Source: Streptomyces sabulosicollis
GTDB lineage: Bacteria > Actinomycetota > Actinomycetes > Streptomycetales > Streptomycetaceae
DNA: 39,224 nt
Direction: 5' to 3'
Assembly (NCBI RefSeq): GCF_016103465.1
Contig: NZ_JAEEAP010000032.1
Coordinates: 1 to 39,224 of the forward strand
Part shown: positions 24,042-30,546 of the stretch, piece by piece
Layout of the letters: each line of letters opens with the position of its first letter
Position numbering within the stretch: position 1 is the first letter of the stretch
Made by a program: the position numbers and the translations under genes
Notes under the pieces: generated by a model
Told to the model about the DNA's origin: nothing
The model's database searches: none
Seen by the model: the letters and a program-made list of their open reading frames with translations, nothing else

Positions 24042-25520
24042 GTGCCCTCCATGAACGACCTCGTCCGCCAGCACACCGCACTCGACGATTCCGATCTCGA
24101 GTGGCTCCACCTGCTGGTCTCGGAGTGGCAGCTGCTCTCCGACCTCTCGTTCGCCGATCTCGTGCTGTGGGTCCCCACCAGGGACGGCACCCGGTACGTC
24201 TCCGTGGCCCAGATGCGGCCGAACACCGGGCCCACCTCCTACCAGGACGACATGGTCGGCCATCTCGTTCCCCGCGGCCGCCGCCCCATGCTGGACGCCG
24301 CCCTGGACGAGGGCCGGATCGTCCGGGAGGGCGACCCCGAGTGGCGCGAGGAGGTGCCGGTCCGGGTGGAGTCCATCCCGGTCCGGCGGGAGAGCCGGGT
24401 CCTCGGCGTGATCGCGCGGAACACCAATCTGCTGACCGTGCGGACCCCCAGCCGGCTGGAGCTCACCTACCTCCAGAGCGCGTCCGACCTCGCCCAGATG
24501 ATCGCCGCGGGATCGTTTCCGTTCCCCAATCAGCAGGTCGACATGGACGCCTCACCGCGCGCGGGCGACGGGCTGATCCGGCTCGACGCGGACGGGGTGG
24601 TCCAGTACGCGAGCCCCAACGCGCTCTCCGCCTACCACCGCCTGGGCCTCGCCGCCGACCTCGTCGGCCACCACCTGGGCAAGACCACCGCCGAACTCGC
24701 CCCGGTGCGCGGCCCGGTGGACGAGGCGCTGGTCAAACTGGCCAGCGGCTGGGCGCCCCGGGAGTTCGAGGTCGAGGGCGGCGACGGGGTCATCCAGCTG
24801 CGGGCCATTCCGCTCAAGCCCAAGGGGCTGCACATCGGCTCGCTGGTGCTGCTGCGGGACGTCACCGAACTGCGCCGCCGCGAGCGCGAGTTGATCACCA
24901 AGGACGCCACCATCCGGGAGATCCACCACCGGGTGAAGAACAACCTCCAGACGGTGGCGGCCCTGTTGCGGCTCCAGGCCCGCCGGATGGACTCGGCCCA
25001 GGGGCGGGAGGCGCTCAACGAGGCGGTGCGCAGGGTCGGCTCGATCGCCATCGTCCATGAGACCCTCTCGCAGAACCTCGACGAGCGGGTCGAGTTCGAC
25101 GACATAGCCGACCGGGTGCTGGCGATGGTGGCCGAGATATCGCCCGGCAAGGTGACCGGCCGCCGCACCGGGCGGTTCGGCATCCTCGACGCCGAGGTGG
25201 CCACTCCGCTGTCCATGGTCCTCACCGAGGTGCTGCAGAACGCGCTGGAGCACGGCTTCGGACCGGGGGAGCAGGGCACGGTCGAGGTCTCGGCGGTGCG
25301 CGGGGGCAGCGGTGAGGAGAGCCGGCTGGTGGTGGTCGTCCAGGACGACGGGCGCGGGCTGCCAGAGGGGTTCGACCCCCAGCGGGCCGGAAACCTCGGG
25401 CTGCAGATCGTCCGCACCCTGGTGGAGGGCGAGCTGGGCGGGACGTTCGACATGGTGCCCGCACCGGAGCGCGGCACCCGGGTGATGCTGGACTTCCCGG
25501 TGCGTGCGGAGAAGCACTGA
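24042..25520 (+). CDS. pdtaS: PdtaS-type sensor histidine kinase (HisKA_2)
   Basis: 492-aa soluble kinase. Domains: an N-terminal GAF-like region (residues 1-150, WQLLSDLSFADLVLWVPT), a PAS domain (about 175-280, ending LLRDVTELRRRE), a HisKA_2 dimerisation region REIHHRVKNNLQTVAALLRL with phospho-acceptor His at about 296, and a GHKL ATPase domain (VLQNALEHGF; DDGRGLPEGFD; GNLGLQIV). Close to Mycobacterium PdtaS, which phosphorylates the ANTAR-type antiterminator PdtaR; no such partner lies in the window. No membrane segment. GTG at 24042 gives a start PSMNDLVRQ; ATG at 24051 is possible. A dre-like site upstream suggests DasR control. Confidence 0.9.
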   Translation: MPSMNDLVRQHTALDDSDLEWLHLLVSEWQLLSDLSFADLVLWVPTRDGTRYVSVAQMRPNTGPTSYQDDMVGHLVPRGRRPMLDAALDEGRIVREGDPEWREEVPVRVESIPVRRESRVLGVIARNTNLLTVRTPSRLELTYLQSASDLAQMIAAGSFPFPNQQVDMDASPRAGDGLIRLDADGVVQYASPNALSAYHRLGLAADLVGHHLGKTTAELAPVRGPVDEALVKLASGWAPREFEVEGGDGVIQLRAIPLKPKGLHIGSLVLLRDVTELRRRERELITKDATIREIHHRVKNNLQTVAALLRLQARRMDSAQGREALNEAVRRVGSIAIVHETLSQNLDERVEFDDIADRVLAMVAEISPGKVTGRRTGRFGILDAEVATPLSMVLTEVLQNALEHGFGPGEQGTVEVSAVRGGSGEESRLVVVVQDDGRGLPEGFDPQRAGNLGLQIVRTLVEGELGGTFDMVPAPERGTRVMLDFPVRAEKH

Positions 25521-25535
25521 TGTGCTGAGCACATC

Positions 25536-25595
25536 GTTGTCCGCATCGTGATCGGCGTCGTTCCCGGCATCGCTGTCCGCGTCGTTGTCCGCATC
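25536..25595. repeat. five degenerate 12-bp tandem units
   Basis: Units of 12 bp starting at 25536 (GTTGTCCGCATC), 25548, 25560, 25572 and 25584, the first and last identical. Lies just after the kinase stop, before the shared terminator. On the minus strand it would read as (D-A-D/N)n repeats, which explains an apparent repetitive frame that I do not accept as a gene. Confidence 0.7.
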
Positions 25596-25616
25596 GTTAT
25601 GAACCCGGAAAGCACT

Positions 25617-25645
25617 GAGCCCCGGACCCATCCGGTCCGGGGCTC
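25617..25645. terminator. bidirectional hairpin between kinase gene and wblE
   Basis: Perfect 12-bp arms GAGCCCCGGACC (25617-25628) and GGTCCGGGGCTC (25634-25645), 5-nt loop. AAAGC follows on the plus strand and TGCTTTCC on the other. Confidence 0.88.
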
Positions 25646-25715
25646 AAAGCTCATGATGCTGTGCGCATGGGGGGTACTACGCGCTGCGGCTCGGGGGCCA
25701 CGGGGTGTGCGGGCT

Positions 25716-25973
25716 TCAGGCGCTGGCGTTGCGTGCCCGGTTGCGAGCGGCACGGCGCTTCATGGCGCGGCGCTCGTCCTCGCTCATTCCACCCCAGACG
25801 CCGGAGTCCTGGCCGGACTCAAGCGCCCACTGCAGGCACTGCTCCATGACGGGGCAGCGGCGGCAGACGGCCTTGGCTTCCTCGATCTGCAGCAGCGCAG
25901 GACCGGTGTTGCCGATGGGGAAGAACAGCTCGGGGTCTTCCTCGCGGCAAACGGCGTTGTGACGCCAGTCCAT
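25716..25973 (-). CDS. wblE: WhiB-like iron-sulfur regulator WblE
   Basis: 85-aa WhiB-family protein. Four Cys for a 4Fe-4S cluster at residues 9, 37, 40 and 46 (C..CxxC..C), the GVWGG turn at about residue 60, and a basic C-terminal tail (AMKRRAARNRARNAS). Start MDWRHNAVCREEDPELFFP is characteristic of WblE, the orthologue of Mycobacterium WhiB1, which binds the primary sigma factor and responds to nitric oxide. ATG at 25973 has GGAGGAGAT upstream; an apparent extension to 26030 runs through the leader. A CRP-like site lies upstream. Confidence 0.96.
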   Translation of the reverse strand: MDWRHNAVCREEDPELFFPIGNTGPALLQIEEAKAVCRRCPVMEQCLQWALESGQDSGVWGGMSEDERRAMKRRAARNRARNASA

Positions 25974-26015
25974 GGCTGCTCCATCTCCTCGTGTTGCGGG
26001 CTTGTTGCTTGTGAA

Positions 26016-26031
26016 TGTGAACGCTTTCACG
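26016..26031. promoter_or_regulatory. CRP-like site upstream of wblE
   Basis: TGTGAACGCTTTCACG fits TGTGA-N6-TCACA at all but the last position. It lies 43 bp before the wblE ATG. The mycobacterial orthologue whiB1 is known to be controlled by a cAMP receptor protein. The rest of the 25974-26292 gap shows no gene; it also holds a small GGCC-TTTCAGAA-GGCC dyad at 26117-26132 and an 8-T run near 26194. Confidence 0.5.
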
Positions 26032-26292
26032 AATCCCCCCGCAAGGGTAGGGCCGCCGAACCAGTTGGGGCTGGTGCGGCCCTGTGGAATGAGGAGGGGG
26101 TTCGGGCTCTCAAGGGGGCCTTTCAGAAGGCCGTCCCGATCGCCAAGAAGAGACTCGCAAACCTCGGCTTCGGATACAACCCCTTCCGGAAAGTTTTTTT
26201 TGATTCCTTGGTGTCGGCTCGGTCACAGCCGTACTTCCGGTGGGTGGAGTCCAGCCTAAACGTTCGACTGGAAGGACTTTTTGCGGTCTCAC

Positions 26293-27261
26293 TCACACAA
26301 TCACACGCAGTGCACGGCGTACGCCTGTGAACGTCACGCTCGTACGCAGTCCCAGATGGTCACCGTCCATCTGGAACGGCAGTGGCGCCTGGGATTGCAA
26401 GGTGAAGTCCGTCAGATCGTGGAGCGCGACCACATGCTTCCCGCGGGGCCCGCGCTCGGGCGTCGACATCAGCAGCTGGGTCGCGTAGCGGGTCATCGCC
26501 GACGCCGACAGCCTGGCGAGTCCCAGCACGTCGAGGGCGGTGTCGAAGGACGCCTGGGGAGCCGCGTAGACCGGGCGGTTGCCCAGATAGGTCCACGGGG
26601 AGGTGTTGCAGACTATGGACAGCGCCAGCTCGTCGATCGGGTCCTCGCCCGGCCGCCCGATGGTGATGGTGCCCTGCCGCCGGTGCGGCTCCCCGAGGAA
26701 CTGCCGCACCATCTGCCGTATGTAGAGGGCGTGGGTGGACCGCTTGCCGCGCTCGCGCTGCTGCTCGACCCGGCCGATGACGCTCGCGTCGAAGCCGAGC
26801 CCGGCACAGAAGGTGAACCAGCGGGCCGGGACCGACTCGTCCCGGGTGCCCGGGGTGCCGCCCGCGAGCCCGAGGCCCACGGTGCGCTCGGTGCCGTCTC
26901 TCAGCGCGTCCAGCAGGGCGCCGGTCGCCTCGACGGCGTCATTGGGCAGCCCGAGCGCACGGGCGAAGACATTGGTGGAGCCGCCGGGTACCACGGCGAG
27001 CCGGGGCAGCTCCTGCGGGGCGGGGCCGTGGTGCAGCAGTCCGTTGACGACCTCGTTGACGGTGCCGTCGCCGCCGAACGCCACGACCAGCTCATGAGTG
27101 CCGCCGTCGACCGCCCGCCGGGCCAGGTCGCGGGCGTGCCCCCGGTACTCCGTGGTCGCCACGTCCAGCTTCAGATCGCTGGCGAGCGCGTGGAACAGAA
27201 CATCCCGGGTGCGGGCACTGGTGGTGGTTGCTGCCGGATTGACCACGAGAAGTGCGCGCAT
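26293..27261 (-). CDS. diacylglycerol/lipid kinase family protein
   Basis: 322-aa member of the diacylglycerol kinase catalytic family (YegS/DgkB/BmrU type). MRALLVVNPAAT opens the nucleotide fold, GGDGT (residues 63-67) is the phosphate-binding motif, and GGSTNVFAR (about 93-101) the second conserved segment. FTFCAGLGFDASVI starts the C-terminal beta domain. It should phosphorylate a lipid alcohol at the membrane using ATP; the substrate is unknown. ATG at 27261 is chosen over 27279. It is divergent from a small membrane-protein gene 81 bp away. Confidence 0.9.
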   Translation of the reverse strand: MRALLVVNPAATTTSARTRDVLFHALASDLKLDVATTEYRGHARDLARRAVDGGTHELVVAFGGDGTVNEVVNGLLHHGPAPQELPRLAVVPGGSTNVFARALGLPNDAVEATGALLDALRDGTERTVGLGLAGGTPGTRDESVPARWFTFCAGLGFDASVIGRVEQQRERGKRSTHALYIRQMVRQFLGEPHRRQGTITIGRPGEDPIDELALSIVCNTSPWTYLGNRPVYAAPQASFDTALDVLGLARLSASAMTRYATQLLMSTPERGPRGKHVVALHDLTDFTLQSQAPLPFQMDGDHLGLRTSVTFTGVRRALRVIV

Positions 27262-27341
27262 GCGCGCCAGCCTACCCATCCGCGTCGACCGGCCCCAGGG
27301 GGGTAGGGTCCGGGCGCCTCGAGGGCGGCTAGGCTGCTGAT

Positions 27342-27890
27342 GTGAGCAGTAAGAAGTCCGCTACCGCGAAGAAGGCGCAGAAGGCCACGGCGCGGAAGGC
27401 GACCGAGCGGAAGGCCGCGGCCACGGCACGGAAGGCCACGGCCCGGCCGGACGCCGGGGCCGCCAAGGCGACCGACGCCGCCGACGCCGCGCCCACCGGG
27501 CCCCGCCCCGCCCGGCTGACCGCCGCCGCGGCGCTGGCCGCCGCGGAGGGCGTGGTGCTGCTGGGCTTCGGCGTCTACGTACTGATCATGGGGCTGACCG
27601 GGAATCCGGAGAGCCCGCAACAGGCGGAGATGCTCGGGGTCACCGTGCTCGCACTGGCCCTGCTGCCGCTGCTGGCGGCCCGTGGGCTCTGGCTGCGACG
27701 CCGCTGGAGCCGTGGCCCCGCGATGATCACCCAGCTGATGGCGCTGCCGGTGGCCTGGACGCTGGTGCAGAACGGCGGTGCGCTGATCGCCGCCGGAGCG
27801 GCCACCGCCGTCGCGGCCCTGGCCGTCCTGGCGCTGCTGATCAACCCGACGGCGACTGAGGCCCTCGGCATCGGCCCCCGCGACGCATAG
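27342..27890 (+). CDS. integral membrane protein with Lys/Ala-rich N-terminus
   Basis: 182 aa. Residues 1-45 are a basic Lys/Ala/Thr-rich tail of KKAQKATARKAT-type repeats resembling histone-like tails, followed by four hydrophobic segments (about 60-86, 96-115, 125-145 and 147-168). The membrane part is a conserved actinobacterial hypothetical; I do not know a function. GTG start at 27342. The tail could bind nucleic acid or acidic lipids, which is speculation. Its stop lies inside a 23-bp tandem duplication. Confidence 0.78.
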   Translation: MSSKKSATAKKAQKATARKATERKAAATARKATARPDAGAAKATDAADAAPTGPRPARLTAAAALAAAEGVVLLGFGVYVLIMGLTGNPESPQQAEMLGVTVLALALLPLLAARGLWLRRRWSRGPAMITQLMALPVAWTLVQNGGALIAAGAATAVAALAVLALLINPTATEALGIGPRDA

Positions 27891-27927
27891 CCGCCACCGC
27901 GGAAGACGCATAGCCGCCACCGCGGAA
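27882..27927. repeat. perfect 23-bp tandem duplication across a stop codon
   Basis: Units 27882-27904 and 27905-27927 are identical. The first copy contains the last codons and TAG stop of the membrane-protein gene, so the second is a silent copy downstream of the stop. Confidence 0.9.
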
Positions 27928-27940
27928 GGCGCCCGCGCAC

Positions 27941-27967
27941 CGGTGCCCGGGTGAGGCCCGGGCACCG
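27941..27967. terminator. hairpin between membrane-protein gene and sigH
   Basis: Perfect 11-bp arms CGGTGCCCGGG (27941-27951) and CCCGGGCACCG (27957-27967), 5-nt loop, serving two convergent genes. Confidence 0.87.
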
Positions 27968-27984
27968 AGGGGGCTGGGTGCCCG

Positions 27985-28890
27985 CTACTCCTCGACCAGC
28001 AACTTGTCGCGCAGCTGCGCCAGGGTGCGGGCCAGCAGCCGGGAGACATGCATCTGGGAGATGCCCACCTCCTGCGCGATCTGCGACTGCGTCATATTGC
28101 CGAAGAAGCGCAGCAGCAGGATCTTCTTCTCGCGCGGCGGCAGATCCTCCAGCAGCGGTTTGAGCGACTCGCGGTACTCGACGCCTTCCAGCGCCTCGTC
28201 CTCCGCGCCGAGGGTGTCGGCGACCGCCGGGGACTCGTCGTCGGTGTCCGGGACGTCCAGGGACAGGGTGCTGTAGGCATTGGCGGACTCCAGCCCCTCC
28301 AGCACCTCCTCCTCGGAGATGGACAGATGCTGGGCCAGCTCATGGACGGTCGGGGCGCGGCCATGGCGCTGGGAGAGCTCCGCGGTGGCCGTGGTCAGCG
28401 ACAGCCGCAGCTCCTGGAGCCGGCGCGGCACCCGCACCGCCCACCCCTTGTCGCGGAAGTGGCGCTTGATCTCGCCCACGACCGTGGGGGTCGCATAGGT
28501 GGAGAACTCCACACCGCGGTCCGGGTCGAACCGGTCCACGGACTTGATCAGCCCGATGGTGGCGACCTGGGTGAGGTCGTCCAGCGGCTCACCGCGGTTG
28601 CGGAAGCGCCGGGCCAGGTGCTCCACCAGCGGCAGATGCATTCGCACGAGGTGGTTGCGCAGCTCGGCCCGCTCGGTGGAGCCCTCCGGCAGCCGTCGCA
28701 GCTCGGCGAACATCGCCCGCGCGCCGCTCCGGTCCTGCGGATCGTGCTGCTGGTGCACCTGCTCGTGCTGATCCATGTGGTCCGCCCGCTCTGGTCGGTC
28801 TCCTGCCGCCTCCGAGTCCGCGGGATGCGGCCGGGCCGGCGGGTGCGGGATGGCCGGGGTACCCACTCCCCGCGATGATGCAGTGCTCAC
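27985..28890 (-). CDS. sigH: SigB/SigF/SigG-family stress sigma factor, SigH-like
   Basis: 301-aa group 3 sigma factor. Region 2 spans about residues 84-150 (LPLVEHLARRFRNRGEPLDD, GLIKSVDRFDPDRGVEFSTY), region 3 follows (VHELAQHLSISEEEVLEGL), and region 4 ends with SQIAQEVGISQMHVSRLLA. It pairs with the upstream anti-sigma gene, 17 bp away, as in the S. coelicolor sigH operon of osmotic stress and development. GTG at 28890 with GGGGG upstream is my choice. The frame stays open to at least 29154 through the anti-sigma gene in another frame; S. coelicolor SigH is known to exist in longer and shorter forms, so an extended form is possible. Confidence 0.92.
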   Translation of the reverse strand: MSTASSRGVGTPAIPHPPARPHPADSEAAGDRPERADHMDQHEQVHQQHDPQDRSGARAMFAELRRLPEGSTERAELRNHLVRMHLPLVEHLARRFRNRGEPLDDLTQVATIGLIKSVDRFDPDRGVEFSTYATPTVVGEIKRHFRDKGWAVRVPRRLQELRLSLTTATAELSQRHGRAPTVHELAQHLSISEEEVLEGLESANAYSTLSLDVPDTDDESPAVADTLGAEDEALEGVEYRESLKPLLEDLPPREKKILLLRFFGNMTQSQIAQEVGISQMHVSRLLARTLAQLRDKLLVEE

Positions 28891-28907
28891 GGAGCCCCCT
28901 TGTTCCG

Positions 28908-29321
28908 TCACGGCTGTCCGGGGCCGGCGCCGCGCTCCTTGTACAGGCTGATGCTGACCGTTCGGTCCTCGGCCACCGTCGAGTCCACCTTGCCCGCCAG
29001 TGCGGAGAGCACCGTCCAGGCGAAGGTGTCGCGCTCGGGGGCGCGCCCGTCGGTGGTGGGAGCCGAGACGGTCACCTGGAGTGCGTCGTCGATCAAGCGG
29101 AAGACGCAGCTCAGCACACTGCCGGACACGGCTTGCTGCAGCAGGATCGCGCATGCCTCATCGACGGCGATACGCAGATCCTCGATTTCGTCGAGGGTGA
29201 AGTCCAAGCGGGCTGCGAGGCCGGCGGTGGCCGTCCGCAGCACCGACAGATAGGCACCCGCAGCGGGCAGCCGGACTTCCACGAAGTCCTGGGTCCCGGG
29301 CTCGCCTGCGATCTGGGACAC
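28908..29321 (-). CDS. ushX: anti-sigma factor (RsbW-like), UshX/PrsH-like
   Basis: 137-aa GHKL ATPase that should bind and hold SigH and phosphorylate an antagonist. VEVRLPAAGAYLSVLRTATA forms the first half; the N box is DLRIAVDEACAILL; the C-terminal strand is VSISLYKERG. GTG at 29321 is preferred because GGAGGTGAG lies 5 nt upstream; the frame extends to TTG 29333. First gene of a two-gene operon with sigH. No dedicated antagonist lies next to it; the two STAS genes at 37784 and 38404 are candidates only by being in the same region. Confidence 0.9.
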   Translation of the reverse strand: MSQIAGEPGTQDFVEVRLPAAGAYLSVLRTATAGLAARLDFTLDEIEDLRIAVDEACAILLQQAVSGSVLSCVFRLIDDALQVTVSAPTTDGRAPERDTFAWTVLSALAGKVDSTVAEDRTVSISLYKERGAGPGQP

Positions 29322-29378
29322 CCTCACCTCCAAGGTGACACAAGCTGATTGAGCTGAGCTGATTGGAGCGTCGGCCCC

Positions 29379-29403
29379 GAACCCTTATGGTGGAGGGTGA
29401 TAC
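29379..29403 (-). promoter_or_regulatory. possible SigB-type promoter for ushX-sigH
   Basis: On the minus strand GTAT (29403-29400), 15 bp, then GGGTTC (29384-29379), compared with the SigB-class pattern GNNT-N14-16-GGGTAY; one position of the -10 is off. It lies about 58 bp before the ushX start and would allow autoregulation. Weak evidence. Confidence 0.3.
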
Positions 29404-29568
29404 GGACCGGCGCTGTATGTACTTTGGCTGCGACGCTATCGCGATCTGCGGTTCGGTGTCGCCCGGACGAAGCACGGCCCCCATCACGGGTGACCCCCGG
29501 CCCACAAAGCCGCGATATCACTCATAGTAAGCACATGAGTACGCAGCGTGGCTAGAGGGTTTGCGGTC

Positions 29569-30114
29569 TCAATTCGAAAGAGATGTCGCCTCACTCAGGG
29601 AATCGCTGGTCACGGCGGTGCCCCTGGCCTGAGCGGCCAGGGCTCGCAGCGGCTCTCCGGAGAGCCTGCGCACCGTCCATTCGTCCATCGCCTCCGCGCC
29701 GATCGCGGCGTAGAAGCCGATCGCGGGCTCGTTCCAGTCGAGCACCGACCATTCGAAGCGGGCATAGCCCCGCTCCACGCAGATCCGCGCCAGCTCGGCG
29801 AGCAGCGCCTTGCCGTGGCCGCCCCCGCGGGCCCGCGGGGTGACGTACAGGTCCTCCAGATACACGCCATGGGTGCCCGTCCACGTGGAGAAGTTACGGA
29901 ACCACAGGGCGAACCCCACCGGACCGGCGGGCCCTCCGGCGCCACCGGCCTCCTCGGCGATCAGCGCGAACACCGCGGGATGCGCCCCGAAAAGCGCCTC
30001 GCGCAGCTGCTCCTCGGTGGCCTTCGCCTCCTGCGGAGCCCGCTCGTAGTCCGCCAGCTCGCGGATCATCGCATGGATCGCCGGGACGTCGGACGGCTTC
30101 GCTGATCGGATCAT
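29569..30114 (-). CDS. GNAT acetyltransferase, diamine/thialysine acetyltransferase-like
   Basis: 181-aa enzyme starting MIRSAKPSDVPAIHAMIREL. LEDLYVTPRARGGGHGKALL is the acetyl-CoA binding motif; FEWSVLDWNEPAIGFYAAIG is the W-x-V-L-D-W-N-x-x-A-x-x-F-Y segment shared with spermidine/spermine and thialysine acetyltransferases. So the likely substrate is a polyamine or an amino-acid amine, not proven. A downstream tail of about 20 Ser/Thr/Ala residues is extra. Single gene; ATG at 30114. Confidence 0.86.
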   Translation of the reverse strand: MIRSAKPSDVPAIHAMIRELADYERAPQEAKATEEQLREALFGAHPAVFALIAEEAGGAGGPAGPVGFALWFRNFSTWTGTHGVYLEDLYVTPRARGGGHGKALLAELARICVERGYARFEWSVLDWNEPAIGFYAAIGAEAMDEWTVRRLSGEPLRALAAQARGTAVTSDSLSEATSLSN

Positions 30115-30208
30115 GTGGTGAAGGCTAGCGGGCCGCGCCGACAAACGCGGCAGTCGATCTCCGGCACTGCGCGGAAAACGCCAGGACCAGGGCGTCCGCG
30201 AGCCGGGC

Positions 30209-30469
30209 CTACACGATGAGCTGATCCACATAGCACCAGCGCCAGTCCTCGCCCTCCTCGAAGCTGCGCATCACCGGATGGCCGGTCTTCTCGAAGTGGC
30301 GGGTGGTGTGCTGGTACGGCGAGGAGTCGCAGCAGCCCACGTGGCCGCACACCAGACACTTCCGCAGCTGGACGGGGTGGCTGCCGACCGCCAGGCACTC
30401 GGGACAGGTGTCGGACCGCGGCTCCGGCTCGGGACGCGGCAGTGCGGGAACATGCGGGCACTCGTTCAT
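30209..30469 (-). CDS. UBP-type zinc-finger protein
   Basis: 86-aa stand-alone zinc finger of the ubiquitin-hydrolase (ZnF-UBP) type: CPHV, CPECLAVG, CLVCGHVGCC, then HTTRHFEKTGHPV, giving the expected Cys/His ligands in order, and WRWCYVDQLIV at the end. Bacteria lack ubiquitin, so the role must differ; I recall the domain fused to some bacterial CPA1 antiporters. Here the antiporter gene is divergent with 77 bp between the two starts. Confidence 0.9.
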   Translation of the reverse strand: MNECPHVPALPRPEPEPRSDTCPECLAVGSHPVQLRKCLVCGHVGCCDSSPYQHTTRHFEKTGHPVMRSFEEGEDWRWCYVDQLIV

Positions 30470-30546
30470 GATTGCCAGACTAAAACGCCGCGTGGGCGGA
30501 GCACATGGACAACCGTCGGGACGGCCGACGGAGACAGGGCCGGACG

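Noticed and set aside
25536-25631. Minus-strand frame with D-A-D-N repeats
   Set aside because: It arises from the 12-bp tandem repeat plus the shared terminator; no start signals.
26190-26290. T-run and weak dyad between wblE and the lipid kinase gene as a terminator
   Set aside because: The dyad is imperfect and the T-run is on the wrong side for the minus-strand kinase transcript.
28890-29154. Annotating the long SigH form as the main gene
   Set aside because: The GTG at 28890 has a better ribosome binding site and the extension has biased, featureless composition; kept only as a finding.
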